Origin: Blautia sp.
Lineage (GTDB): Bacteria > Bacillota > Clostridia > Lachnospirales > Lachnospiraceae
Length of the DNA stretch: 64,000 bases
NCBI GenBank assembly: GCA_017515325.1
Contig: JAFWGA010000043.1
Location: 1-64,000 of the forward strand
Direction of reading: 5' to 3'
Positions 34,597-43,006 of this stretch are shown one piece after another. The notes beneath the pieces are model-generated. The model worked only from the letters and a program-made list of their open reading frames with translations. It made no database searches and was not told the origin of the DNA. The position numbers and the translations under genes were made by a program. How positions within the stretch are numbered: position 1 is the stretch's first letter; each line of letters opens with the position of its first letter.

Positions 34597-37434
34597 TCAG
34601 TTCTCTACGATATTTTTCACGATCTGGCGCTGCTTTTCATGCCATTCTTTTGCCACCATCGCCTGGGTAATGTAAACTCCGTCCGAAGTGTAGGCTTCGC
34701 TCTCGGGAATCTTTTCTATGCGGATGGCACAGACCTTGTATTCCGGAATACGGCTGAAGGGATCCAGCTTGGCATTGGTCAGCCAGTTGCAGTCGCCATC
34801 CGGGAAATGGAAGGGCATCCAGCTTTCACCCACAGAGCACTTCTGGCTGACGCGGGCTTCCGAGGTGATCTCGCCACGGCGGGAGCGCACGCGTACCCTC
34901 TCCCCGTTCTCGATTCCCAGTCTCTTCGCGTCCTCCGCATTCATCTCGATGTAGGAATGGCCTTCAATCTCCATCATTCCCTTGGTTCTGCCTGTCATGG
35001 CACGGGTCGTATAATGGCTCAGGATACGACCTGTCATCAGGAGGATCGGGTATTCATCATCCGGCAGTTCTGCAGATTCTTTGTAGGGAGCAGGACTGAA
35101 GAGACCTAAACCACGGCTGAACTTGCCCACATGCAGGATAGGTGTGCCGGGATGATCCGGGCTGGGGCAGGGCCATACCAGACCCTGACCGTTGACCTCC
35201 TCGGAATCCAGCCTTGCGTGGCTGATTCCCGCGAAGGATGGGGTCAGGGATGCCATCTCGTCAAAGATCTGAGCCGATGTCAGATGAGGCTGCTGATATC
35301 CCATGCGGTTCATCAGGTCAATAATAATATCGGTATCCAGACGCATATTTCCGGGAACGGTGATGGCCTTTCTGACTCTCTGCTGCCGTCTCTCCGTATT
35401 GGAGAAGGTTCCTTCCTTCTCCAGATAGGATTTGCCCGGAAGAACCACATCCGCAAGCTGGGCTGTCTCGGTCATAAAGAGCTCCTGGATCACAAGGAAG
35501 TCGAGGCTCTTGAGCGCCTTGATGATGTGGTTGGTATCCGCATCCGTTACCACCGGATCCTCTCCGTAAATGTACAGCCCCTTGATCTTTCCTTCGATAG
35601 CGGCCGGGAAAACCTCTGTGGCGTGAATCCCGATCTTGGGAGAAAGGGTTACACCCCAGGCATCCTCAAATTTTTTGCGGACATCATCGTTGGTCACATC
35701 CTGATATCCCGGATACTTGTTGGGCATAGCTCCCATATCACAGCCGCCCTGTACATTGTTCTGCCCTCTGAGCGGGTTGACACCGCAGCCGGAACGTCCC
35801 ATCTTGCCAACGGCCATGGCCAGATTGGCCAGGGACATGACGCCCTCCACACCGGTGGTGTGCTCTGTCACGCCAAGGCAGTAGATGATCGGAGCCTTAT
35901 CCGCCAGTGCATACATCCTTGCCGCCGCCCGCAGGTCATCCGCATTGATGTGGCAGATCTGTGCCACCTTTTCCGGCGGATAGTCCATGACCGTTTTTCT
36001 CAGCTCTTCAAAGCCCTCGGTCCGTTTGGCAATGAATTCCTTATCCTCCAGACCCTCCTCAAGGATCACATAGAGCATGCCAAGGGAGAAGGCCACGTTG
36101 GTTCCGGGGCGAAGCTTGAGATGGATGTCTGCCATGCGGGTGATCAGGGTATCTCTGGGATCTACAACAACCAGCTTCGTTCCGTTCTCGACAGCCTTGC
36201 GGATCTGCATGCCCACTACAGGATGAGCCTCCTCCGGATTGGAACCGACCAGGAGAATCATATCAACATCCTTTGTGATGTCACCGATAGGATTGGTCAT
36301 GGCGCCGGAGCCGAAGGATTTGGCCAGACCTGTGACAGAGGAAGAATGGCATACCCTGGCACAGTTATCCACGTTGTTGGAGCCAAAGCAGGTCCGAACC
36401 ATCTTCTGGACCATATAGACATCCTCGTTGGGGGAACGGGAGCAGGCAAAGCCCGCCAGGGACTCAGATCCGTACTCCTTCTTGATCTGCATAAAACGGG
36501 AAGCTACCAGATCGAGGGCTTCATCCCAGGATGCCTTTCGGAAAAGACCTGTCGTCCTGTCCTTGATCAGAGGATCTGTGATCCTGTCGCCTGACATAGC
36601 AAAGTCGAAGGAGGCGTTGCGGCCTTTGACGCAGAGTCTGCCGTGATTGGAGGGACCGTCCGCCGCCTCGGTATCCACAACCTTATTGTCTTTCACATAG
36701 ACATAATACTGGCAGCCTGTCGCACAGTGCGGGCAGGTAGTAAGGACCTTTTTGACCTCCCAGCTGCGATAGTTTTTCCTGCGCTTCATCGTAAGAGCGC
36801 CGGTAGGACAAGCCTGGGCACAGTTTCCGCAGTTTTCACAACCGGTATCATGCCAGTCAGGTCCAAAGGGGACATCCATAACCGTCCGAAGTCCTTTTTT
36901 CACAGCCTTCAGGGTGTGATTGCCGGCCATCACATGACAGGCACCCACGCAGCGCTGGCAGTGGATACAAAGATTGGGATTGTATTCAATAAATGGATTT
37001 CCCTTTACAATCGGAAGCTCCGCCGTTGTCTCCTGCGGTAAATGCAGGGCATTGTGCTCAGGAACGTCTACCCCATACTCCATGCACAGAGACTGCAGCT
37101 CGCAGGAGCCGCTCTTGCTGCAGGAGAAACAGTAATTCGTCGAAGCAAAGCCATGCTTGTCCACCAGAAGGGTCAGGGCCATCTTGCGATACTGGCGGAT
37201 CTTTTCGGAATCCGTCGTAACGACCATCCCTTCCTTGCATACTGTATTACAGGAAGCAGCCAACCCATCCTGGCCTTCGATCTCTACCACGCACATGCGG
37301 CAGGAGCCGATAGCACTGACATCCTTAAGATAACAAAGAGTCGGAATCTGAAGCCCTGCGCCTCTGGCAGCTTCCAGAATGGTCGTTCCCTCAGAAACCG
37401 TTAGCTTTATCCCATTAATGGTAAGATTAATCAT
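34597..37434 (-). CDS. fdhA: Formate dehydrogenase catalytic subunit (Cys type)
   Basis: The 945-residue molybdo- or tungsto-enzyme has a NuoG-like N-terminus with a [2Fe-2S] site (CYLKDVSAIGSCRMC and a later Cys) and a His/Cys cluster (CFSCSKSGSC). Two ferredoxin clusters follow: CIHCQRCVGACH and CENCGNCAQACP. The bis-MGD domain opens with CPHCATGC and its [4Fe-4S] cysteines. At the position of selenocysteine in FdhF the protein has Cys (NCARVCHSSS), so no UGA recoding is needed. The ATG at 37434 overlaps the preceding gene by 8 nt and follows AAGGAGG. It should oxidise formate or reduce CO2, with electrons passing to the flavoprotein partner. Confidence 0.9.
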   Translation of the reverse strand: MINLTINGIKLTVSEGTTILEAARGAGLQIPTLCYLKDVSAIGSCRMCVVEIEGQDGLAASCNTVCKEGMVVTTDSEKIRQYRKMALTLLVDKHGFASTNYCFSCSKSGSCELQSLCMEYGVDVPEHNALHLPQETTAELPIVKGNPFIEYNPNLCIHCQRCVGACHVMAGNHTLKAVKKGLRTVMDVPFGPDWHDTGCENCGNCAQACPTGALTMKRRKNYRSWEVKKVLTTCPHCATGCQYYVYVKDNKVVDTEAADGPSNHGRLCVKGRNASFDFAMSGDRITDPLIKDRTTGLFRKASWDEALDLVASRFMQIKKEYGSESLAGFACSRSPNEDVYMVQKMVRTCFGSNNVDNCARVCHSSSVTGLAKSFGSGAMTNPIGDITKDVDMILLVGSNPEEAHPVVGMQIRKAVENGTKLVVVDPRDTLITRMADIHLKLRPGTNVAFSLGMLYVILEEGLEDKEFIAKRTEGFEELRKTVMDYPPEKVAQICHINADDLRAAARMYALADKAPIIYCLGVTEHTTGVEGVMSLANLAMAVGKMGRSGCGVNPLRGQNNVQGGCDMGAMPNKYPGYQDVTNDDVRKKFEDAWGVTLSPKIGIHATEVFPAAIEGKIKGLYIYGEDPVVTDADTNHIIKALKSLDFLVIQELFMTETAQLADVVLPGKSYLEKEGTFSNTERRQQRVRKAITVPGNMRLDTDIIIDLMNRMGYQQPHLTSAQIFDEMASLTPSFAGISHARLDSEEVNGQGLVWPCPSPDHPGTPILHVGKFSRGLGLFSPAPYKESAELPDDEYPILLMTGRILSHYTTRAMTGRTKGMMEIEGHSYIEMNAEDAKRLGIENGERVRVRSRRGEITSEARVSQKCSVGESWMPFHFPDGDCNWLTNAKLDPFSRIPEYKVCAIRIEKIPESEAYTSDGVYITQAMVAKEWHEKQRQIVKNIVEN

Positions 37435-39265
37435 ACTGTTCCCGGCCTCCTTCCAGCAAACCGCAGCCATAATGGTCGCACCGCAGGCAACGCCCGCACT
37501 CCTGAATTACTTCTTCATGGGACATTCCGATTTCAGTCCCAAGGAAATCATGCTTACGCTCCCTGGCAGGCCTTTCCGTAATGTTAACCCTGCCCTTGGG
37601 GGTTCTGTCGTTTGCCTTGGCGTCAGGTGCCTCGACACCACAGTTCAGCTTATGGTGGTATCCAAGATACTCATCAATGTTTCTGGCTGCTACCCGGCCG
37701 GCACCGACAGCACGGATCACCGTCTTCGGACCGGTCTGGCAGTCTCCGCCGACAAAGATGTTGTCAAAGCCTTCTGCGGTCAGATACTCATCTGCCTTAA
37801 AGCAGCCTCTGTCCGCCTGCATCCCGAACTCCTCAAAGGGCTTGCTGACGATATCCTGGCCGATGGCGATCAGAATCACGTCTGCCTCTATCCTCTGCTT
37901 GGGCTTATCGGCATTTACGGGAGCCGGACGTCCGCCCTTGACCGGGCCAATCATCTGGGGCTGGGTAATCACTGCCGTACAATGACCGTTTTCATCCACT
38001 TCAATGCTGTCCGGAGCCTGAAGGGTGATCATCTCCACACCTTCCGCGATGGCACTCTCCACCTCGCTGGCAAGGGCTGTCATATCCTCCTGACGGCGGC
38101 GGTAGACAATCGCTACCTCATCCGCGCCTGCCCTGACAGAGGTTCTGGCACAGTCCATGGCAACGTTTCCGCCTCCAATGACGGCGACCTTCTTTCCTGT
38201 ATAGTCAGGATATTTTCCGTCCCCGATTTCCCGCAGCAGATCTACGGCAGAACTGACCCCTGCCGCCTGAACGTTCTCTATGCGGAGAGTCTTTCCTGTC
38301 TGCGCCCCAATAGCTACGTAAACAGCATCATAGTCTTCGCTAAGCTGCATCATCATGGCCGCGTCGACAGCTGTCTCATACCTGACCTCAATATTTCCCA
38401 CGCCCAGAATGGCGCGGATATCCTCATCCAGTCTCTCCCTCGGGAACCGGTAAGCCGGTATACCATAGCGCAGCATACCGCCAAGCTCCTTTTTATCCTC
38501 AAATACGACCACCTTATGCCCCATCAGTGCCAGGAAATAGGCGCAGGTCAGACCGCTTGGTCCACCTCCGACCACAGCGATCTTTCTCCCGGTATCCGGC
38601 AGGCGTTCCGGCGTCTTAACCTGATCGGCCGGAATCTGATCCACTGCATACATCTTGATGCCCCGAATATTGATCGGCGCGTCAATCAAGGTCCGGCGGC
38701 ATCTCTCCTCGCAGGGATGCTCACAGATCAGGGCACAGGCTGTCGGGAAAGGATTGTCCCGGCGAATCATATTGATGGCTCCCGCGTAATCTCCTTCTCC
38801 TACCAAAGCGACATAAGCCGGAACATTGACATGAGCCGGACACATGGTTTCGCAGGGAACCTTCTGGCCGACTTCCTCCTGGCAGCTCTGACGGTCTATA
38901 TGGCTTTCATATTCCCTGGCATAGGTCTTCATACCGTCCAGAATCAGCTGTGCCGCTTCATATCCGATCGCGCAGTCTGCGGTATCCCGGATCATCTCAG
39001 CCAGTACCCGCATCTGGGCCAGATCCTCTTTTCCTGCCTGACAGCTCACTACCTTCTGCAGAAGGCCGGTAAGTATGGGAATACCCTCCGAACAGGGAAC
39101 GCACTTCCCACATGTCTGGGCTTCGCTGGCTTGAAGCATGGAAAGCTGCACGGCAAGCGGACAGATTCCTGGGGGTGCCGCTTCGATTCTGCGGGAAAAG
39201 GCCAGCAGATCATCAGCAATTCGGGAGTCCGCATTCGACATGGGTACTACCTTAAGCTTGCTCAT
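37427..39265 (-). CDS. NuoF-C/GltD-type FAD, NAD(P) oxidoreductase
   Basis: The 612-residue protein joins three parts. The first (about residues 30-110) resembles the [4Fe-4S] end of NuoF, with TCGKCVPCSEG. The second (about 130-220) is the GltD-like cluster region (CPAHVNVPAY, CEHPCEERCRR). The rest has two nucleotide folds: FAD at VVGGGPSGLTCAYF and NAD(P) at VIGGGNVAMDCART. A final C-x2-C-x2-C set is seen at CGRCLRCDHYGC. This architecture occurs in SfrB-like and Nfn-like proteins that link NAD(P)H and iron-sulfur partners. It is translationally coupled to the formate dehydrogenase gene, so it is probably its electron-transfer subunit. Confidence 0.85.
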   Translation of the reverse strand: MSKLKVVPMSNADSRIADDLLAFSRRIEAAPPGICPLAVQLSMLQASEAQTCGKCVPCSEGIPILTGLLQKVVSCQAGKEDLAQMRVLAEMIRDTADCAIGYEAAQLILDGMKTYAREYESHIDRQSCQEEVGQKVPCETMCPAHVNVPAYVALVGEGDYAGAINMIRRDNPFPTACALICEHPCEERCRRTLIDAPINIRGIKMYAVDQIPADQVKTPERLPDTGRKIAVVGGGPSGLTCAYFLALMGHKVVVFEDKKELGGMLRYGIPAYRFPRERLDEDIRAILGVGNIEVRYETAVDAAMMMQLSEDYDAVYVAIGAQTGKTLRIENVQAAGVSSAVDLLREIGDGKYPDYTGKKVAVIGGGNVAMDCARTSVRAGADEVAIVYRRRQEDMTALASEVESAIAEGVEMITLQAPDSIEVDENGHCTAVITQPQMIGPVKGGRPAPVNADKPKQRIEADVILIAIGQDIVSKPFEEFGMQADRGCFKADEYLTAEGFDNIFVGGDCQTGPKTVIRAVGAGRVAARNIDEYLGYHHKLNCGVEAPDAKANDRTPKGRVNITERPARERKHDFLGTEIGMSHEEVIQECGRCLRCDHYGCGLLEGGREQYD

Positions 39266-39284
39266 TCTTTATTCCTCCTCATCT

Positions 39285-39307
39285 AAGATGCCGGTTTCCG
39301 GCATCTT
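39285..39307 (-). other. Hairpin just before the flavoprotein ribosome site
   Basis: AAGATGCCGG pairs perfectly with CCGGCATCTT around TTT. On the minus strand it is followed within 10 nt by GAGGAGG of the flavoprotein gene. No T-run follows. It may affect message stability or translation. Confidence 0.5.
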
Positions 39308-39352
39308 TACTCGGCAATCTCAGTGCAGTGCACCGTGAAAAGCTCTTTGTCG

Positions 39353-39380
39353 TTATAGTAAATTCATGCGTATACTATAA
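39353..39380. promoter_or_regulatory. Dyad TTATAGT-N14-ACTATAA upstream of the fdh operon
   Basis: Two 7-bp half-sites (39353-39359 and 39374-39380) are centred 21 bp apart, two helical turns. They lie about 90-115 bp before the flavoprotein ATG, where a promoter is expected. The TTATAG core preceded by CG recalls the half-site of the molybdate regulator ModE, but the match is loose. A -10-like TATAGT overlaps the dyad. Confidence 0.35.
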
Positions 39381-39393
39381 GTCTGATCTGAAT

Positions 39394-40008
39394 TTAGGAA
39401 ACATTGCTATTGTGCTTGGTTATTGTCTGACAGACTTTGTCATACTCCTGCGGGTCATTGATATTCTGCAGCATAGGAATATAGACATCGTCTGGCTTTA
39501 CATAGAGAATATGCAGTCTGTCCAGGGCATTGCGGATGCGATACTGCCCGCTTTTCAGCGCTTGCTCAAAGACCCCGGCGGCTGTAGCCCGATAAGCTGC
39601 TGCCAATGGTTCCGGCCTGCCTTCATGCAGCGGAACCACCCCATCACAGGGTTTCCCCTCCTGGACTGCCTTCTGAAAGTGATCCACCAGATAGAGATAG
39701 AACTCTGCCCGAAGCATAGGCATGTCACAGGCCGCAGCCAACACCAGGTCAGCATGAGAAGCGGCCAATCCCGCCTGGAGCCCAGCCATAGGGCCACAGC
39801 CCGGATAGATGTCCTTTACCACCTGACAACCTGCCGGAATATCCACAGGTTTGTCGCCGACAGAAATAAGGATATTCTCTGACACTTTTCTCATCTCGGC
39901 AAGCAGGATAGACAAAAAAGTCTCCCCACCGAGAATCAAGCCTCCTTTGAATCTTCCCTGCATCCTGCGGTTTTTTCCGCCGGCAAGAATAAGTCCTTGC
40001 AGCTCCAT
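39394..40008 (-). CDS. mobA: Molybdenum cofactor guanylyltransferase MobA
   Basis: The 204-residue enzyme adds GMP to molybdopterin. GLILAGGKNRRM is the nucleotide-binding motif, VVKDIYPGCGPMAGL and AAACDMPML follow as in the family, including the metal-binding Asp. The frame opens with TTG at 40023; the ATG at 40008 is preferred, 9 nt after GAGG. It lies between the ferredoxin and formate dehydrogenase genes on the same strand, which fits its cofactor role. Confidence 0.92.
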   Translation of the reverse strand: MELQGLILAGGKNRRMQGRFKGGLILGGETFLSILLAEMRKVSENILISVGDKPVDIPAGCQVVKDIYPGCGPMAGLQAGLAASHADLVLAAACDMPMLRAEFYLYLVDHFQKAVQEGKPCDGVVPLHEGRPEPLAAAYRATAAGVFEQALKSGQYRIRNALDRLHILYVKPDDVYIPMLQNINDPQEYDKVCQTITKHNSNVS

Positions 40009-40058
40009 AGACATTTTCCTCAAACCATAAAAAAGGAAGCTCAGGGCATACCAGCCAT

Positions 40059-40093
40059 AAAAAGGAGGGGCTCCTCATCAGGAGTCCCTCCTT
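40059..40093 (-). terminator. Terminator of the ferredoxin gene
   Basis: AAGGAGGG/CCCTCCTT with inner CTCCT/AGGAG forms the stem. On the minus strand five T follow. It is 23 bp past the ferredoxin stop. Confidence 0.8.
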
Positions 40094-40115
40094 GGGGTAT
40101 TGAAGCAATAAATTA

Positions 40116-40301
<186 letters not shown>

Positions 40302-40354
40302 CTAATCATGTCGATAACGCATTTTTTCAATTGCGCTTCTTTTTTGATAAATAT

Positions 40355-40383
40355 ATTGTAATACATTCGGATTGAGAATACAA
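40355..40383 (-). promoter_or_regulatory. Promoter of the ferredoxin gene
   Basis: TTGTAT (40383-40378) and TACAAT (40360-40355) are 17 bp apart on the minus strand, about 65 nt before the ATG. Confidence 0.65.
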
Positions 40384-40464
40384 GTACAAAATGAAAAACA
40401 AATTGTGTACTGTATATCTATCATCAGTTCGTTGTGACTATCCTTTTAGGCCATGCAAAGCCTT

Positions 40465-42261
40465 TCACGAATCAAATTCAACCGTGTAGTGCTGACCGGG
40501 AACAAGAGTTCCATGATATAACTGATATTCTGTCCCTCTTCGCTTGTCCGGGTAAACATACCCCTCAAGGTCCTGAAGCGAATACCCATTCCAGACCTCC
40601 GCCAAGGGGTGACAGTCATAGACAAAGGTTGGCAGGGACTGATCCATGTCAGCAGTTTCGCTCCTGTTCTCGTACAGAATCTTTGCATTGGGATAAAAAT
40701 AACCGGCATATTCATTAAAATTGCCTGTCATCTCATCAGAGATCATGACGATCTGGAAGGGATCATCAACGGTAAGATTCGCTTCCTTCAAGGTCTCGTT
40801 GATATCCTGAATCAGAAACTGACTGGCCGGCCTGTATCTCTGGCTTGTGGTATGGGACAGATTGAAGTTCTGCCACATGGCAAAGGCGCAGACACAGGCA
40901 CAGGCCAGGACAATTCTGCTTTTAATCTGTCCATGCAGATCGTTAAGCCTCCGGCAGATGTTAAGAAAGATTGCTGACATAAGCAGCGGTAAGGCAGCAA
41001 GCAGCCACAAGGCTGCTGTCTCCTGAGAAAACCCGCCCAAAAGGATGCCGGGAGTCAAAAGACCCAGAATGACCAAGGCCAGTGTCCACAGGGTCAGAAC
41101 AAAGTCCCGGAAGGTCAACGTCAGCAGGAAGGAGGCAATCATATAGGCAAAAACAATAAGAGCCATCCCTCCCCAGAATACAAAGGTTTTGTCTGCCATA
41201 AAGGTCTGCATTGCTTCAAACAGATCTTTCCAGGATTGCCCTTCGGGCATTGTATATGAGAAAAGACTGCTGTTCTGGGTAAAGGCAATGGCAAAGAAAC
41301 CTACCAAAGCCACCTCAGTCAGGACAAACAGCTCCGTCATGGTCTGAGGATAGGAAACCGGAAATGCCGCTTCCCTCCCTGTTCCCTCCTGCCTCAGTTC
41401 GATGATGATATACACCAGCACCAAAAGCATCAGAAGGACAAGAACAGCCATACCAGGCTCGGAAAGGCGACAGAGCATGCTGCCTGTCCAGATCAGCCCC
41501 AAACTGTCAAAGACACAGGGAGCATCGTCTGTCAGAAGCAGGAAGAGCCCGGCAGCCATCATGGTATAGGAAACCGGTGTGATGGTTTCTTCAAAAAGGA
41601 GGTAATATTCTGCCATAAAGGGAAAGACAAACAAAGCATATAAGGGGAGCACACATAGTCCGGAGCTGACTTTGAAACGAACCGCCCTCTTGCGAAGTCC
41701 GGTATACAAGGCGCATATCCCCAGCAAAAAAGGCAGGGCATAGCCAAGCTGAAGCGAAAGCAAGCTTCTTCCCATAAAATAAGAGGGCAGGGCATTGATC
41801 ACATACTGCCTGACAGAATGATTCTGAAAGCCCGTTCCGGTATAATTCCAATCAGGGGCCAGGATGCTTTCCAAGCCTTGATTCACCTCCAGCGCAGCCC
41901 TGTCATCCAGGTCATAAAGATGGACATTTCCTATGACACGGCAGAGCAGGAAAAACAAACCGGCCAGAAGGAGAAGCTCCAACAGTTTCTTTTCACAGAG
42001 ATTTCTCCACAGAGCGGCATGAAGAAATCTCAGAAGAATATAGCCAAAAGTAAGCAGGCCGCAGACCAGCCACACCCTGGCAGCTGCATAAGACCAGTTC
42101 CCTTTAAAAGTAAAAGCAGCGTACTCCAATAAAAGGGCAGCAATGAAGCCCAGGGCAAGCACAATTGTCCAGAAAGTATCTGTCCTGCCGGCAAAGCCCA
42201 AACGAAATATTGCTCTATGTGTTCGGTTTCTGTTGACGATATTGCTTTCCTGAGCTTCCAT
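40465..42261 (-). CDS. Large polytopic membrane protein, GT-C-like
   Basis: I do not recognise this 598-residue protein with certainty. It has about 11 hydrophobic segments and a soluble C-terminal stretch of about 130 residues. A loop after the third segment reads HLYDLDDRAALEVNQ, and the following region resembles membrane glycosyltransferases of the GT-C fold, which have an acidic motif in their first outer loop. No catalytic motif can be fixed. The C-terminal part (YAGYFYPNAKILYENR) may be extracellular. A lipid-linked sugar transfer role is a guess. The nearby glf, epimerase and GT2 genes make surface polysaccharide work plausible. Confidence 0.6.
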   Translation of the reverse strand: MEAQESNIVNRNRTHRAIFRLGFAGRTDTFWTIVLALGFIAALLLEYAAFTFKGNWSYAAARVWLVCGLLTFGYILLRFLHAALWRNLCEKKLLELLLLAGLFFLLCRVIGNVHLYDLDDRAALEVNQGLESILAPDWNYTGTGFQNHSVRQYVINALPSYFMGRSLLSLQLGYALPFLLGICALYTGLRKRAVRFKVSSGLCVLPLYALFVFPFMAEYYLLFEETITPVSYTMMAAGLFLLLTDDAPCVFDSLGLIWTGSMLCRLSEPGMAVLVLLMLLVLVYIIIELRQEGTGREAAFPVSYPQTMTELFVLTEVALVGFFAIAFTQNSSLFSYTMPEGQSWKDLFEAMQTFMADKTFVFWGGMALIVFAYMIASFLLTLTFRDFVLTLWTLALVILGLLTPGILLGGFSQETAALWLLAALPLLMSAIFLNICRRLNDLHGQIKSRIVLACACVCAFAMWQNFNLSHTTSQRYRPASQFLIQDINETLKEANLTVDDPFQIVMISDEMTGNFNEYAGYFYPNAKILYENRSETADMDQSLPTFVYDCHPLAEVWNGYSLQDLEGYVYPDKRRGTEYQLYHGTLVPGQHYTVEFDS

Positions 42262-42382
42262 ATATCTCGCCTCCTGACTGTATGTAACCTCTCGCCAATC
42301 TTCCCTGGGTTTGTAATTACTCTATTCCGCTCATTGATACACGTGTAATAAAACCGCCCGGAAGTGTGACATACGAAACATG

Positions 42383-42411
42383 TTGCGTTCATAAAGAAAT
42401 AGTATTATAAT
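42383..42411 (+). promoter_or_regulatory. Promoter of the DUF1858 gene
   Basis: TTGCGT (42383-42388) and TATAAT (42406-42411) are 17 bp apart. The predicted start near 42418 gives a leader of about 148 nt that contains the whole structured element. Confidence 0.65.
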
Positions 42412-42433
42412 AGCAGCCATAAATCAACATAAA

Positions 42434-42528
42434 AGTTCGATATCTGTACCTCGTAAGGATGTGATGTTCTGCCCGGATAAATCCAGTCATGTTATCGCAT
42501 ACTTACGGTCACCGCACAGATCGAAACA
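42434..42528 (+). ncRNA. Structured element, copy 2, in a 5' leader
   Basis: Outer arms TTCGAT and CTGT (42436-42447) pair with ACAG and ATCGAA (42517-42526). The inner stem pairs GTAAG and ATGTGAT (42451-42463) with ATCGCAT and CTTAC. Between them lies a 28-nt loop region with GGATAAATCC. The core matches 22038-22099 at 51 of 62 positions, and one stem pair changes from G-C there to A-T here. The element is followed by a small hairpin (TTCCCTGTC/GACAGGAA) and then AGGAGG of the DUF1858 gene. It could be a cis-regulatory leader; no known riboswitch class was recognised. Confidence 0.65.
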
Positions 42529-42565
42529 GTTATTCCCTGTCCATGACAGGAAGGAGGTTTTCATT

Positions 42566-42769
42566 ATGGCTCAAAGCGTCAACAAAAAAATGCTGATCGG
42601 GCAGCTTCTGTCGATCGACCCAAATCTTGCCGTTATTCTCATGCGTTCAGGTATGCACTGCATCGGTTGCCCCTCTTCCCAGATGGAATCCCTGGAAGAA
42701 GCCGCTATGGTCCATGGCATAGATGCAGACGTACTTGTAGAGCAGATCAACGATTATCTGGCTCAGTGA
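42566..42769 (+). CDS. DUF1858 domain protein
   Basis: The 67-residue protein matches the DUF1858 family, which has the segment MHCIGCPSSQMESLEEAA with two cysteines (CxxC). Such small proteins or domains accompany hybrid-cluster and other redox proteins, and a role in binding a metal or sulfur species is suspected but not known. AGGAGG lies 8 nt before the ATG at 42566. It is a single-gene transcript with its own promoter, a structured leader and a strong terminator. Confidence 0.88.
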   Translation: MAQSVNKKMLIGQLLSIDPNLAVILMRSGMHCIGCPSSQMESLEEAAMVHGIDADVLVEQINDYLAQ

Positions 42770-42796
42770 TTTCATGATAAAGTAAATTCCATTAGA

Positions 42797-42827
42797 AAAA
42801 CCGGCAGTATATCTGCCGGTTTTTTTA
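42797..42827 (+). terminator. Terminator of the DUF1858 gene
   Basis: ACCGGCAG pairs with CTGCCGGT around TATAT, with five A before and seven T after. The A-run makes it possibly bidirectional. Confidence 0.92.
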
Positions 42828-42830
42828 TGA

Positions 42831-42925
42831 TGGCAGGGGCGCTGAAAGGAAGATGTCACCTGACGGTGACCAGCGCCCCGCCGTGAGGTAGAGAGTCGGC
42901 TGCGCCTCCCTCTACCCTATCAAAA
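42831..42925. other. Two adjacent GC-rich hairpins
   Basis: Hairpin 1 (about 42837-42879) pairs GGGGCGCTG with CAGCGCCCC and GTCACC with GGTGAC, with a 10-nt bulge on one side. Hairpin 2 (about 42886-42917) pairs GGTAGAG with CTCTACC. The opening ATGGCAGGGGCGCT is repeated exactly, on the minus strand, beside the partial element at 28498-28512. No T-run follows. The rest of the gap to 43006 shows no feature. Confidence 0.5.
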
Positions 42926-43006
42926 CTGCCATAACAAAAAGAATGATTCCCATCATCGGCTTTCCTGTCCTGTAAAAGGGGTTTGGCAAATCATGTCTTC
43001 CCTTCC

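Noticed and set aside
35131-36594. 487-codon open frame on the plus strand opposite the formate dehydrogenase gene
   Set aside because: It is a shadow of fdhA, which has complete family motifs. The translated product shows no recognisable domain.
34597-37434. Selenocysteine in formate dehydrogenase
   Set aside because: The position aligned with Sec of FdhF is encoded as Cys (ARVCHSSS), with no in-frame TGA.
37379-39286. 635-codon open frame on the plus strand opposite the flavoprotein gene
   Set aside because: The minus strand encodes an obvious oxidoreductase with several cofactor motifs. The plus frame has no motif or ribosome site and reflects codon bias of the real gene.
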